Shown: positions 56,575 to 64,000 of the stretch, one piece after another | Numbering within the stretch: the first letter of the stretch is position 1 | Layout of the letters: each line of letters begins with the position of its first letter | From: Gemmobacter fulvus | GTDB lineage: Bacteria > Pseudomonadota > Alphaproteobacteria > Rhodobacterales > Rhodobacteraceae | Assembly: GCF_018798885.1 (NCBI RefSeq) | Contig: NZ_CP076361.1 | Location: 2,757,501-2,821,500, forward strand | DNA: 64,000 nt | Direction of reading: 5' to 3' | Made by a program: the position numbers and the translations under genes | Notes under the pieces: model-generated | The model's input: the letters and a program-made list of their open reading frames with translations, nothing else | The model's database searches: none | Told to the model about the DNA's origin: nothing

Positions 56575-56626
56575 CCAGCCACTCGTCACGGTAACATTGA
56601 CCAGTCACTCGTCACGGCAAACGTTG
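56575..56626. repeat. two-copy 26-bp tandem repeat
   Basis: CCAGYCACTCGTCACGGY and the next two bases occur twice at a 26-base period (56575 and 56601); only two differences in the first 20 bases. The rest of each unit is degenerate. No function is known. Confidence 0.7.
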
Positions 56627-56638
56627 GCTCTGCCGCCC

Positions 56639-57418
56639 TTACATGGCGGGCAGAATGGTCAGATCGCGCAGCGGGGCATCGGCCCCCTGAAGCGGCCAGG
56701 AGGCGGTGATCTTGCCGCTGACCAGATCGACGGTATGCAGCCCGCCATTGGCGGCCAGCCATGCGGTGTTCACGCCCTCTGCCGTGGTGGCCACATCAAA
56801 CCCGATCGGACCCTCCAGCGTGGCCCCCAGTGCGCCGATGGTGGCCAGCACGCCGTCATTCGGTTTGGTCTGCTGGATCAGCGCCGACATACCGGTGTCG
56901 ATGTCGAACATCGCGGTCTTTTCGGGTTTGCCGAAGCTGTTGGTATAGGCCACGGCCCCGATCATCGGCGCCTTGCCGATATTGGCATCGGCGGCGTCAA
57001 AGGCAATCGCACCATCGACGGTCACGGCCCCGCTGGCCATATCGACGCGGTGGTTGGTGGTGCCCGACATGACGCGCAGCTTGTCGGCAGCGGGGTTCAC
57101 ATCAACGATCACAGCCGCACCTTCGGCGATGCTCAGCATCGTGTCCATCTGGCTCAGCATCTTGGTCGCGCCGGTGGCGGGATCAATGCTGACGATGGCC
57201 TGCGTGTCGGTCACGCCGATCAGCTCCGATGTGCCGGGGCGCCAGTCGATGCCGAGCAGGCGGGTCACGTCCTGTGCCTCGACAGTGCCGGTCACTGTGG
57301 CTGTGGCGGGATCAATCATCACCAGCGTCTTGTCGCCCGAAAGGCCAAGCGCGGTTTGCGCCAGGCCGGGCGACGCGGCGGCGGTGGTGATCAGCAAAGC
57401 GGCGAAAAGGCGGGTCAT
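56639..57418 (-). CDS. secreted DUF4394 protein
   Basis: 259 residues. A Sec signal MTRLFAALLITTAAASPGLAQ-TA shows export. DUF4394 proteins look like beta-propellers; visible repeats are DPATATVTGTVE, DPATGATKM, DMASGAVTVDG and DLVSGKITASW, each a 'D-x-A-T/S-G' turn. The function is unknown. I chose 57418 (AGGAG 6 bases upstream). It is antisense between trpF and trpB, not a usual place. Confidence 0.78.
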   Translation of the reverse strand: MTRLFAALLITTAAASPGLAQTALGLSGDKTLVMIDPATATVTGTVEAQDVTRLLGIDWRPGTSELIGVTDTQAIVSIDPATGATKMLSQMDTMLSIAEGAAVIVDVNPAADKLRVMSGTTNHRVDMASGAVTVDGAIAFDAADANIGKAPMIGAVAYTNSFGKPEKTAMFDIDTGMSALIQQTKPNDGVLATIGALGATLEGPIGFDVATTAEGVNTAWLAANGGLHTVDLVSGKITASWPLQGADAPLRDLTILPAM

Positions 57419-57641
57419 CTGTCTCTCCTTTTGGTCGGTGGCTGGCAGGGCAGACGGCACCGGATCCGGGGATCGGCGCAGGCATACCCTGCCGCGATAC
57501 CAAAGATACGGAGCGCTGCGCCCGAAAGTTTCACCCAAGGCACAGAAAATTCGTGATGCGCCAAAGCAGGGGCGATGCTGCGCACTTTACCCTGTGCCAC
57601 AAGGGCGCTACATCGGGTCGAGATAGCAAAAAGGGTGCGCC

Positions 57642-58874
57642 ATGGCCGATGACGGGATCAACAGCTTCATGACCGGGCCGGATGAACAGGGCCGCTTTGG
57701 CATGTTCGGCGGGCGCTTCGTGTCGGAAACCCTGATGCCGCTGATCCTTGATCTGGAAGCGCGGTATGAATTTGCCAAGACCGACCCGGAGTTCTGGGCC
57801 GAGATGGACGATCTGTGGAAGCACTATGTTGGCCGTCCGTCGCCGCTGTATTATGCAGCGCGGCTGACCGAGCATCTGGGTGGGGCCAAGATCTATCTCA
57901 AACGTGACGAGCTGAACCACACCGGCGCGCACAAGATCAACAATGTGCTGGGCCAGATCATTCTGGCGCGGCGCATGGGCAAGACCCGGATCATCGCCGA
58001 AACCGGCGCGGGCCAGCATGGCGTGGCGACGGCGACGGTCTGTGCCAAGTTCGGGCTGAAATGCGTGGTCTACATGGGCGCGCATGATGTGGAGCGGCAG
58101 GCCCCGAACGTATTCCGCATGCGCCTGCTGGGCGCCGAAGTGGTGCCGGTGACCAGCGGCCGCGGCACGTTGAAAGACGCGATGAACGATGCGCTGCGCG
58201 ATTGGGTCACGAATGTGCGCGACACTTTCTATTGCATCGGCACGGTGGCGGGGCCGCATCCCTATCCGGCGATGGTGCGCGATTTCCAGTCGATCATCGG
58301 CAAGGAAGTGCGCTGGCAACTGGCCGAGCAGGAGGGCGAGGGGCGTCTGCCCGATACCGTGATCGCGGCCATCGGCGGCGGCTCCAATGCCATGGGCCTG
58401 TTCTTCCCCTTCCTCGATGATCCTTCGGTGCGCATCATCGGCGTCGAGGCCGGCGGCAAGGGCGTGGATGACCGGATGCAGCATTGCGCCAGCCTGACCG
58501 GCGGTCGCCCCGGCGTGCTGCATGGCAACCGCACCTACCTGCTGCAAGACCCGGATGGGCAGATCCTCGAGGGCTTTTCGATCTCGGCGGGTCTCGATTA
58601 CCCCGGCATCGGGCCGGAACATGCCTGGCTGCACGATACCAAGCGCGCCGAATATGTCTCGATCACCGATGTCGAGGCGCTGGAGGCGTTCCAGCTGTCC
58701 TGCAAGCTGGAGGGGATCATTCCGGCGCTGGAGCCGTCACACGCCTTGGCGCATGTGATGAAGATCGCGCCGACCCTGCCGAAAGACCATATCATCGTGA
58801 TGAACATGTGTGGCCGGGGCGACAAGGACATCTTCACCGTCGCCAAACACCTTGGCTTTGACATGAAGATCTGA
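57642..58874 (+). CDS. trpB: tryptophan synthase beta chain
   Basis: 410 residues. A PLP enzyme that makes tryptophan from indole and serine. The PLP lysine is K98 in [11 protein letters not shown], the phosphate loop is GGGSNAMG and the channel region [19 protein letters not shown] lies before the ATG. trpA is not in the window. A terminator follows. Confidence 0.96.
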   Translation: MADDGINSFMTGPDEQGRFGMFGGRFVSETLMPLILDLEARYEFAKTDPEFWAEMDDLWKHYVGRPSPLYYAARLTEHLGGAKIYLKRDELNHTGAHKINNVLGQIILARRMGKTRIIAETGAGQHGVATATVCAKFGLKCVVYMGAHDVERQAPNVFRMRLLGAEVVPVTSGRGTLKDAMNDALRDWVTNVRDTFYCIGTVAGPHPYPAMVRDFQSIIGKEVRWQLAEQEGEGRLPDTVIAAIGGGSNAMGLFFPFLDDPSVRIIGVEAGGKGVDDRMQHCASLTGGRPGVLHGNRTYLLQDPDGQILEGFSISAGLDYPGIGPEHAWLHDTKRAEYVSITDVEALEAFQLSCKLEGIIPALEPSHALAHVMKIAPTLPKDHIIVMNMCGRGDKDIFTVAKHLGFDMKI

Positions 58875-58910
58875 CGCACCACGCCATCTGACCCGCTAAA
58901 CTTTGGTTTA

Positions 58911-58941
58911 GGCCCCGAAACCCTGTGGTTCGGGGCCTTTT
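58911..58941 (+). terminator. Rho-independent terminator of trpB
   Basis: GGCCCCGAA, 9-base loop, TTCGGGGCC, then TTTT. It lies 37 bases after trpB. Confidence 0.92.
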
Positions 58942-59077
58942 AAACATTTGCGGAATGGACCTGCGGGGGCGTGCGGTCGTCAGATGGCCCATCCCTTGCC
59001 GGATGACATACGCCAGAACGGCGACGCGGCGGGGGGCAGCGGCAATCGGGCAGATTGTCTTTATGGGAGTTGCAAGC

Positions 59078-59692
59078 ATGTATATTTCAGGATCACGCGC
59101 GTTGTTGGCCAGTGTCGCATTTTGCGCGGGCATGGCCGGACCAGCCTTGGCGGTGCCGCTCGCCGGGGGCACGGCCCTCGCCCCTTTGGGGGCGGATCAA
59201 ACCGCCGCTGCGTCGATGGCGGGCCTGTTGATCCTCGCCGAGGCCGAGGGTGAGGCGGGGAACGAGTCGGGGGACGAGGATGCAGGCGGCACCGATGAAG
59301 GTGCGGCAGAGGACGGCGATACCAGCCTTGGCGATCCGGTCGATGGCCGTGACGGCTGCGACAATTGCCGGGACGAGGACGCGACCGGTACCGATCCCGG
59401 TGACGATGCGGGCGAGGACGTGACCGAAGGCGAGTTGCCGGATGGCGAAGTCACCGAAGGCGAAGTGACCGATGGCGAGGTCACGGATGACGACGGCATG
59501 GCCTGGGCCGGCGGCAGCCCGGATTTCTGCGAAGCCTGTGGCGGCGAAGTGGTGAGTGAAGAGACGGTTCAGACCACCGCAACCCGGTCTGACCGCAGCG
59601 CCCCGCGTGGCACCTCGTTCAGCCGCAAGGAACGCGGCGCCGATCTGCGCGAAGGCTGCCGGGGCACCGCCAGGGTGGCCTGCAGCGACTGA
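59078..59692 (+). CDS. secreted, highly acidic protein with two CxxC pairs
   Basis: 204 residues, not recognised. An N-terminal signal runs to about 25 (MYISGSRALLASVAFCAGMA, cleavage after ALA). The middle (about 60-145) is very acidic, with short repeats of the form (D/E)-G-E-(V/L)-(T/P) near residues 125-145. CDNC and CEAC are the CxxC pairs, and two further cysteines lie near the C-terminus. The tail turns basic (SRKERGADLREG). It may bind Ca or other metal, or be redox-active (inference). I chose 59078 (GGGAG 8 bases upstream) over longer starts that lie in the trpB terminator. Confidence 0.65.
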   Translation: MYISGSRALLASVAFCAGMAGPALAVPLAGGTALAPLGADQTAAASMAGLLILAEAEGEAGNESGDEDAGGTDEGAAEDGDTSLGDPVDGRDGCDNCRDEDATGTDPGDDAGEDVTEGELPDGEVTEGEVTDGEVTDDDGMAWAGGSPDFCEACGGEVVSEETVQTTATRSDRSAPRGTSFSRKERGADLREGCRGTARVACSD

Positions 59693-59753
59693 GGCAACCC
59701 GGCCCGTCTGCCCCCGTGGCAAACCGGCCCCTGTCGTGTAAACTGCAAGAACA

Positions 59754-59781
59754 GGCCTGCCCCGCATCACCGGGGCGGGCC
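59754..59781 (+). terminator. terminator-like hairpin after the acidic protein gene
   Basis: GGCCTGCCCCG and CGGGGCGGGCC pair (10 of 11 plus one G-T) around a 6-base loop. It lies between the acidic-protein gene and the PepSY gene and lacks a T-run. Confidence 0.5.
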
Positions 59782-59828
59782 AGATGGCAAGGGGCGGCGC
59801 AGACCGCCATGCCCCGGAGGATGACAGC

Positions 59829-60290
59829 ATGAAACGCGCCGCCGTAACCGCCCTGATCTGCGCCTGCCTGCTGACGGCGGGCAGCCCGCCAGTGCAGGCC
59901 GCCAGTGTCGACGAGGCGCTGGTCGCGCAGCTTTATGCGCAGGGCTATCATTCGGTGCAGGTCAGCCGCACCTTTCTGGGCCGGGTCAAGATCAATGCCG
60001 TGCTGGGCGATCTGCGGCGCGAGATTGTGGTGAACCCGCATACCGGCGAAATCCTGCGCGACTATCAGACCGAAGTGAATCGCTTTGCCGGGCGGGGCAG
60101 CTCAGGCGAGACGGGCAGCAGCACCACGGTAACGCGCAGCACGCCGTCCAAGGGTGGCATCTCGGTGCCCGATATCGTGGACCGCAGCGGCGGATCGGAT
60201 CGTCCTGACAGATCTGGCCCCGGGGCAGGCAACGGCGGGGCGGGCACGGCGTCCAGTGGCGGGGGCGAGACCGTCGGAGATGTGCCATGA
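59829..60290 (+). CDS. exported PepSY-like protein
   Basis: 153 residues. A signal peptide runs to about 25 (MKRAAVTALICACLLTAGSP, cleavage after QAA). A PepSY-like domain covers about 27-80: LVAQLYAQGYHSVQVSRTFLGRVKINAVLGDLRREIVVNPHTGEILRDY. The C-terminal half is low-complexity Ser/Gly/Thr. PepSY domains are thought to inhibit or sense partners in the periplasm. The ATGA overlap couples it to the membrane LuxR regulator, which suggests it is a sensor input (inference). GGAGG 8 bases before the ATG decides the start. Confidence 0.75.
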   Translation: MKRAAVTALICACLLTAGSPPVQAASVDEALVAQLYAQGYHSVQVSRTFLGRVKINAVLGDLRREIVVNPHTGEILRDYQTEVNRFAGRGSSGETGSSTTVTRSTPSKGGISVPDIVDRSGGSDRPDRSGPGAGNGGAGTASSGGGETVGDVP

Positions 60291-60874
60291 CGGGGCCGAC
60301 CCCGGCACGGTTTCGCCGGTTTCTGACGCGCGGATCGGTCGGTATCGGGCTGCTGTTGGCGGTGCAGGGCCTCTGCGCCGCCGTGTTCATCCTCGATATC
60401 CTGTCCTCGCTGATCGGGTTCCGCGCCGCGCCGATCAGCTGGCAATTGCGCGAGATCGTCGAACTGGGCGCGGCTTTGGGCCTGCTGACCGGCCTCGGGC
60501 TGGGGGCCTATGCGCTGCGTCATGCGCTGGCCGAGCGCAACATGGCCGAAGCGCGGCTGCGCCGGGCCTCGGGGGCCTTTGCCGAGATCCTGAACGAGCG
60601 GTTCTGCGAATGGGGCCTGACCCCGGCCGAGCGCGACGTGGCGCTGTTTGCGATCAAGGGCCTGTCCACCGCCGAAATCGCCGCTTTGCGCGAAACCTCG
60701 GAAGGCACGGTCAAGGCGCAGACCAATGCGATCTACCGCAAGGCCAGCGTGACGGGGCGGCCGCAACTGCTCAGCCTGTTCATCGAGGAATTGATGCGCG
60801 ACGATGGCCCGCTGCACAGCACCCCCGCCGAAGCGGCGAAGCCCCGCGCCGTGCCTCGCTCGGATGCGGCCTAG
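60287..60874 (+). CDS. membrane-anchored LuxR-type HTH regulator
   Basis: 195 residues. Two membrane spans (about 19-42 and 57-78) are followed by a helical stalk (about 80-105) and a LuxR/FixJ HTH: LTPAERDVALFAIKGLSTAEIAALRETSEGTVKAQTNAIYRKASV (about 111-155). There is no receiver or ligand domain. The spans would place the HTH in the cytoplasm and a loop of about 14 residues outside. With the PepSY-like protein it could form a one-step signalling pair. The start overlaps the previous stop (ATGA). Confidence 0.8.
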   Translation: MTGPTPARFRRFLTRGSVGIGLLLAVQGLCAAVFILDILSSLIGFRAAPISWQLREIVELGAALGLLTGLGLGAYALRHALAERNMAEARLRRASGAFAEILNERFCEWGLTPAERDVALFAIKGLSTAEIAALRETSEGTVKAQTNAIYRKASVTGRPQLLSLFIEELMRDDGPLHSTPAEAAKPRAVPRSDAA

Positions 60875-61245
60875 GCTTCGGCGTATAGCCGAAGTACGCT
60901 CATCGGAACCACATCCAGCGTGCGGATATGGGTGGCGGCCAGATTGACCTGCGGCGCAGCCCCTTCCTCATGCGCCTGCAGGAAGCGGCCCGCGCAGAGG
61001 CACCAACGATCCCCCGCCTTCAGCCCCTTGAAACCGTATTCCGGGCGCGGCGTCGACAGGTCATTGCCCAGATATTTCGACATCGCCAGAAATTCATCCG
61101 TCATCACCGCACAGACCGTATGCCGCCCGGCATCCGCATCGCCGGTATCGCAGCAGCCATTGCGCCAGAACCCGGTCACCGGCGCGGTGGAGCAGGTTTC
61201 CAGCGGTTGCCCCAGGACATTGACGGACGGGTCTTTCTCAGCCAT
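60871..61245 (-). CDS. DUF2237 protein
   Basis: 124 residues. Small and cysteine-rich: NVLGQPLETCS, FWRNGCCDTG, HTVCAVMTDEFL and WCLCAGRF are the conserved blocks of DUF2237. The function is unknown; metal binding is likely from the cysteines. Its first 8 bases overlap the serine hydrolase gene upstream on the minus strand. It is convergent with the LuxR-type gene, overlapping by 4 bases. Confidence 0.85.
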   Translation of the reverse strand: MAEKDPSVNVLGQPLETCSTAPVTGFWRNGCCDTGDADAGRHTVCAVMTDEFLAMSKYLGNDLSTPRPEYGFKGLKAGDRWCLCAGRFLQAHEEGAAPQVNLAATHIRTLDVVPMSVLRLYAEA

Positions 61246-62401
61246 CTGCGGCCTCCAGTGCTGCGGTCAGGGTGCGGAACATGGCGATATTCTGCGCCTC
61301 GACTCCCGCTGCGGTAAAGCCCTTGTCGGCGCCATTCGCGGCAATCACAACCCCCGCCGCGCGATTGACATAGATGAACTGGCCATAGACGCCCTGCGCC
61401 AGAAACTCGCCCGGCGCGGCCCCCTGCGGGATCCACCATTGATAGCCATAGCCCATCGCGCCCGGCGGGGTGACGGCCTGCGGCACGGTGGATTGCGCCA
61501 CCCAATCGGCGGGCACGATCTGCCGCCCTTGCACCGCGCCATTGTTCAGGAACAGCAGGCCCATGCGGGCATAATCGCGCGTGATCAGATTGAGCCCGCC
61601 CAGCACGAAAGGTTGGCCAAGGCCATCGGTCAGATAATAGGGTTCCTCCTCCAGCCCCAGCGGCTGCACGATCCGCGTGGCCAGCAGATCGGCCAGCGGT
61701 TGCCCGGTGGCGCCAGCGATCACCATGCCCAGAACATGGGTGTCGATCGACACATATTGCCAGCTGTCGCCGGGGGGCGCCCGCCGTGCGGTAATGCCCG
61801 CCGTAAAGGCATCCATCGAGCCGCCAAGGCCCAGAACCCGGCCCATCTTGTTGATGTCGGACGAAAATTTCAGATAATCCTCGTCGAATTCCACACCTGC
61901 GGTCATATTGGCCACCTGCCGCACCGTGGCCCCGGCATAGGCAGACCCGGCGAGAGCCGGCGCATAGGCCTCGACCGGGCGGTCCAGATCAAGGGTGCCA
62001 TCCGCAACCAGCGTGCCCATCAGCGCCGACAGAAAGCTTTTCGCCACCGACCAACTGATCCGCCGGTCCAGCGGGCCTGTGCCGAGGTAATAGCTTTCAT
62101 GCCGCAATTGCCCGTCCTTGACGAGAACCAGCGCCGTGACCGACCGCTGCGCCACCCAATCCTGTGCTTCGGGCGGCAGCGCGAAGGGTGTGCCCGCAGG
62201 CAGGGGCAGGGGGGCGGCATCGCCCTTGGGCACCGGCACCGACAGGAAGGCCGCATCCATATGGCTGAAATTCTGCACGATGCGCCCGGTGTCAAACAGG
62301 GTCAGCACGGCGTGCAGCCGTGCCAGATCGTCACGTTTCCAGACGGCAAGGGCGGCAAGGATCAGGACAATGATCCCAAGGGCTTTGATGATGCGGCGCA
62401 T
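61238..62401 (-). CDS. serine hydrolase (class C beta-lactamase/esterase-like)
   Basis: 387 residues. A membrane anchor or signal at residues 4-22. The nucleophile motif is SVAKS (SxxK) and the YxS-type tyrosine is in QYVSIDTHVLG. The C-terminal third has the beta-lactamase fold pattern GYGYQWWIP and YGQFIYVN. Substrate may be an ester or a peptidoglycan amide; a true beta-lactamase role is unlikely to be told from sequence. It is coupled to the DUF2237 gene. Confidence 0.82.
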   Translation of the reverse strand: MRRIIKALGIIVLILAALAVWKRDDLARLHAVLTLFDTGRIVQNFSHMDAAFLSVPVPKGDAAPLPLPAGTPFALPPEAQDWVAQRSVTALVLVKDGQLRHESYYLGTGPLDRRISWSVAKSFLSALMGTLVADGTLDLDRPVEAYAPALAGSAYAGATVRQVANMTAGVEFDEDYLKFSSDINKMGRVLGLGGSMDAFTAGITARRAPPGDSWQYVSIDTHVLGMVIAGATGQPLADLLATRIVQPLGLEEEPYYLTDGLGQPFVLGGLNLITRDYARMGLLFLNNGAVQGRQIVPADWVAQSTVPQAVTPPGAMGYGYQWWIPQGAAPGEFLAQGVYGQFIYVNRAAGVVIAANGADKGFTAAGVEAQNIAMFRTLTAALEAADG

Positions 62402-62427
62402 GATGTCTCCTCTGCGCCCAACATAGC

Positions 62428-63138
62428 CTAGCGGAAGCGGTCTGCCAGCTTTTGCAACGCCGAGCGCGGGTCGGGTGACGCTTCCGTTGCGTCCGGGGCT
62501 GCCGGTTTGGCGGTGGCCGGGTCAGGTTTGGCGCGTGGTCCGGGCCGTTCGGTGCCGGTGGAGGACCGGGGCGGCGCGGTGCGCAGCGCCACCGCATTCA
62601 GGAAACGCGCGCCATCGCCATCGGCCAGCGCCGCCGCGCCGTCGGAAATGCCGCGCAGCAGATCCTCCAGCCAGTCCTGTTCGGACTTGGCAAAATCATG
62701 CAGCACATAACCCGCGACCGCATCCTTGTGCCCCGGATGACCTATGCCCAGCCGCACGCGGCCATAGGCCTCGCCGACATGCGCATGGATGGAGCGCAGG
62801 CCGTTATGCCCGGCATGGCCGCCGCCCTGTTTGACGCGGGCCTTGCCCGGGGCCAGATCCAGCTCGTCATGGAATACCACCAGATCGGCGGGCGTCAGCT
62901 TGTAGAAGCGCAGCGCCTCGCCCACGGCCTGCCCCGACAAGTTCATGAAGGTTTCGGGCTTCAGCAGGATCACCTTGTCGGCCCCCAGCCGCCCTTCGCA
63001 GAACAGCCCCTGAAAGCCGCGCTTCCACGGGCTGAACCCATGGTCCGCCGCGATGCGGTCCAGTGCCATGAAACCGATGTTATGTCGGTTGCCCGCATAT
63101 TTCGCACCCGGATTGCCCAATCCTGTCCACAGCTTCAT
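62428..63138 (-). CDS. pth: peptidyl-tRNA hydrolase
   Basis: 236 residues. It frees peptides from tRNA after premature release. N10 and H20 in [15 protein letters not shown] and the Asp in FHDELDL form the active site. A C-terminal Pro/Ala/Thr-rich tail (about 190-236) extends beyond the E. coli length of 194 and is common in Rhodobacterales. I chose 63138 (GAGGGCGCA upstream) over 63243. It is divergent from the monooxygenase gene. Confidence 0.94.
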   Translation of the reverse strand: MKLWTGLGNPGAKYAGNRHNIGFMALDRIAADHGFSPWKRGFQGLFCEGRLGADKVILLKPETFMNLSGQAVGEALRFYKLTPADLVVFHDELDLAPGKARVKQGGGHAGHNGLRSIHAHVGEAYGRVRLGIGHPGHKDAVAGYVLHDFAKSEQDWLEDLLRGISDGAAALADGDGARFLNAVALRTAPPRSSTGTERPGPRAKPDPATAKPAAPDATEASPDPRSALQKLADRFR

Positions 63139-63254
63139 TGCGCCCTCATTGCCTCTTGACCCGCCCCGGTAATGCCCCGATTTTACGGGCAATGCCAGAC
63201 AGCGCGCATCGTGCCAGCCATCCAGCCCCGAAACTGACTGCAAGGGATGTGCAC

Positions 63255-63569
63255 ATGTACCTCACCATGAACCGTTTCAAGGTCAAGCCGGGGCAAGAGG
63301 CGGCGTTCGAGGCGATCTGGCGCAGCCGCGACAGCTATCTGCCGCAGGTGCCGGGCTTTGTGTCCTTTCACCTGATGAAAGGGGCCAGCAGCCACAGCCA
63401 CACGCTCTATGCCTCGCATACGCTGTGGCAGAGTGCGGCGGATTTCACCGCCTGGACCAAATCCGAGGCGTTTCGCGCCGCCCATCGCGGGGCGGGCAGC
63501 CATGGCGACATCTATGCCGGGCACCCGGAGCTGGAGTTGTTCGCCTCGGTCCAGGAGATCACCGCCTGA
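63255..63569 (+). CDS. antibiotic biosynthesis monooxygenase (ABM)/heme-degrading-like protein
   Basis: 104 residues. A dimeric alpha-beta barrel type: [33 protein letters not shown] and [15 protein letters not shown] are the ABM/HmoB-type blocks. The Asn of NRF and the Trp-His near the C-terminus suit heme-degrading members, but the quinone-type ABM family is as likely. AAGGGA lies before the ATG. No operon partner. Confidence 0.75.
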   Translation: MYLTMNRFKVKPGQEAAFEAIWRSRDSYLPQVPGFVSFHLMKGASSHSHTLYASHTLWQSAADFTAWTKSEAFRAAHRGAGSHGDIYAGHPELELFASVQEITA

Positions 63570-63622
63570 TCGGTTGACTTCGCACCGCCGAGGTCCGAGT
63601 CTGCCGGGAAACGGAGGTCTTG

Positions 63623-64000
63623 GTGAAGGCGACGGTTGTCTGTTCGATGCGCAATGAAGGGCCGTTCCTTGTGGAATGGGTCTGCTGGTATCGGATGCTG
63701 GGCTTCACCGATCTGGTCATCGTCACCAATGATTGCACCGATCATTCGCCCGAGTTGCTGGACCATCTGGCGCGGGCGGGATGGGTGCATCACCTGCGCT
63801 CGGATGTGGTGCCGGGCGAAAAGGTGGTGGCGGCCAAGCTGAAACAGGCGCGTCGCCATCCGGCGGTGCGGCGGGCCGATTGGGTGCTGGTCTGTGATGT
63901 CGACGAATTTCTGGTGATCCATCGCGGCGCGGGCAAGCTGGCGGATCTGCTGGCCCCGCATCTGGCCGAGAGCGGGCCTGACATGCTGGCCATGGCGATC
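63623..64000 (+). CDS. glycosyltransferase family 2 (N-terminal part)
   Basis: 126 codons are open to the right edge of the window, so the gene is partial. The start reads MKATVVCSMRNEGPFLVEWV and then the DLVIVTNDCTDHSPELLDHL and CDVDEFLVI blocks; DVDEF is the DxD-type metal and sugar-nucleotide site. This is the pattern of the GT2 group often labelled Glyco_tranf_2_4, usually for polysaccharide or cell-surface sugars. GTG at 63623 has GGAGG 5 bases upstream. Confidence 0.82.
   Translation, partial: MKATVVCSMRNEGPFLVEWVCWYRMLGFTDLVIVTNDCTDHSPELLDHLARAGWVHHLRSDVVPGEKVVAAKLKQARRHPAVRRADWVLVCDVDEFLVIHRGAGKLADLLAPHLAESGPDMLAMAI

Noticed and set aside
61238-62401. Antibiotic-resistance beta-lactamase
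   Set aside because: It has a class C-like fold pattern but so do many esterases and peptidases; no resistance context.

Overview
The window is a gene-dense stretch of a GC-rich alphaproteobacterial chromosome, most likely Rhodobacterales (Rhodobacter/Paracoccus/Gemmobacter-like). The pointers are ethylmalonyl-CoA mutase, a class I lysyl-tRNA synthetase, DUF2484 between murC and murB, the order sucA-sucB-MAPEG-lpd, and sites that look like the known alphaproteobacterial FnrL, SqrR and LexA boxes. I saw no rRNA, tRNA, CRISPR array, insertion sequence, integrase or phage gene. No gene-free stretch exceeds about 270 bases.

Layout. 1-4000: end of sucA, sucB, a MAPEG protein and lpdA (2-oxoglutarate dehydrogenase complex). 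4000-9120: ethylmalonyl-CoA mutase, an acyltransferase, a DUF2892 membrane protein behind a SqrR-like operator, a universal stress protein behind an FnrL-like site, an orphan ParA ATPase and an unlisted 25-residue membrane protein. 9215-15464: ettA, nadD, dacB, a TerB-like gene and lysS. 15633-20313: phosphonate uptake operon phnCDEE plus a hexapeptide transferase. 20429-34382: the distal half of the division and cell-wall cluster (ftsW murG murC DUF2484 murB ddl ftsQ ftsA ftsZ), then lpxC, bamD and recN. 34506-39203: a DUF3563-like gene, a SnoaL-like protein, a D-lactate dehydrogenase-type flavoenzyme, DUF1638, a corrinoid protein and a PA0069-type radical SAM gene with a LexA-type box. 39278-48890: a regulated amino-acid cluster (glutamine-synthetase-like ligase, class III aminotransferase, AruI-like decarboxylase, AruH-like aminotransferase, TetR) divergent from a polar amino acid ABC importer. 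49072-58874: trmB, an amidohydrolase, aroA, cmk, rpsA, ihfB, lapA, trpF, an antisense DUF4394 gene and trpB. 59078-64000: a secreted acidic CxxC protein, a PepSY-like protein coupled to a membrane-anchored LuxR-type regulator, DUF2237, a serine hydrolase, pth, a small monooxygenase and the start of a glycosyltransferase.

How they work together. Much of the window is core metabolism and envelope biogenesis. The parts most likely to hold undescribed biology are: the arginine/guanidino-type cluster at 39-49 kb, which has the first two steps of the arginine transaminase route but no aldehyde dehydrogenase or guanidinobutyrase; the secreted-acidic/PepSY/membrane-LuxR trio at 59-61 kb; and a dispersed 3' element (18 fixed bases identical at three loci, always downstream of a gene and in its sense orientation).
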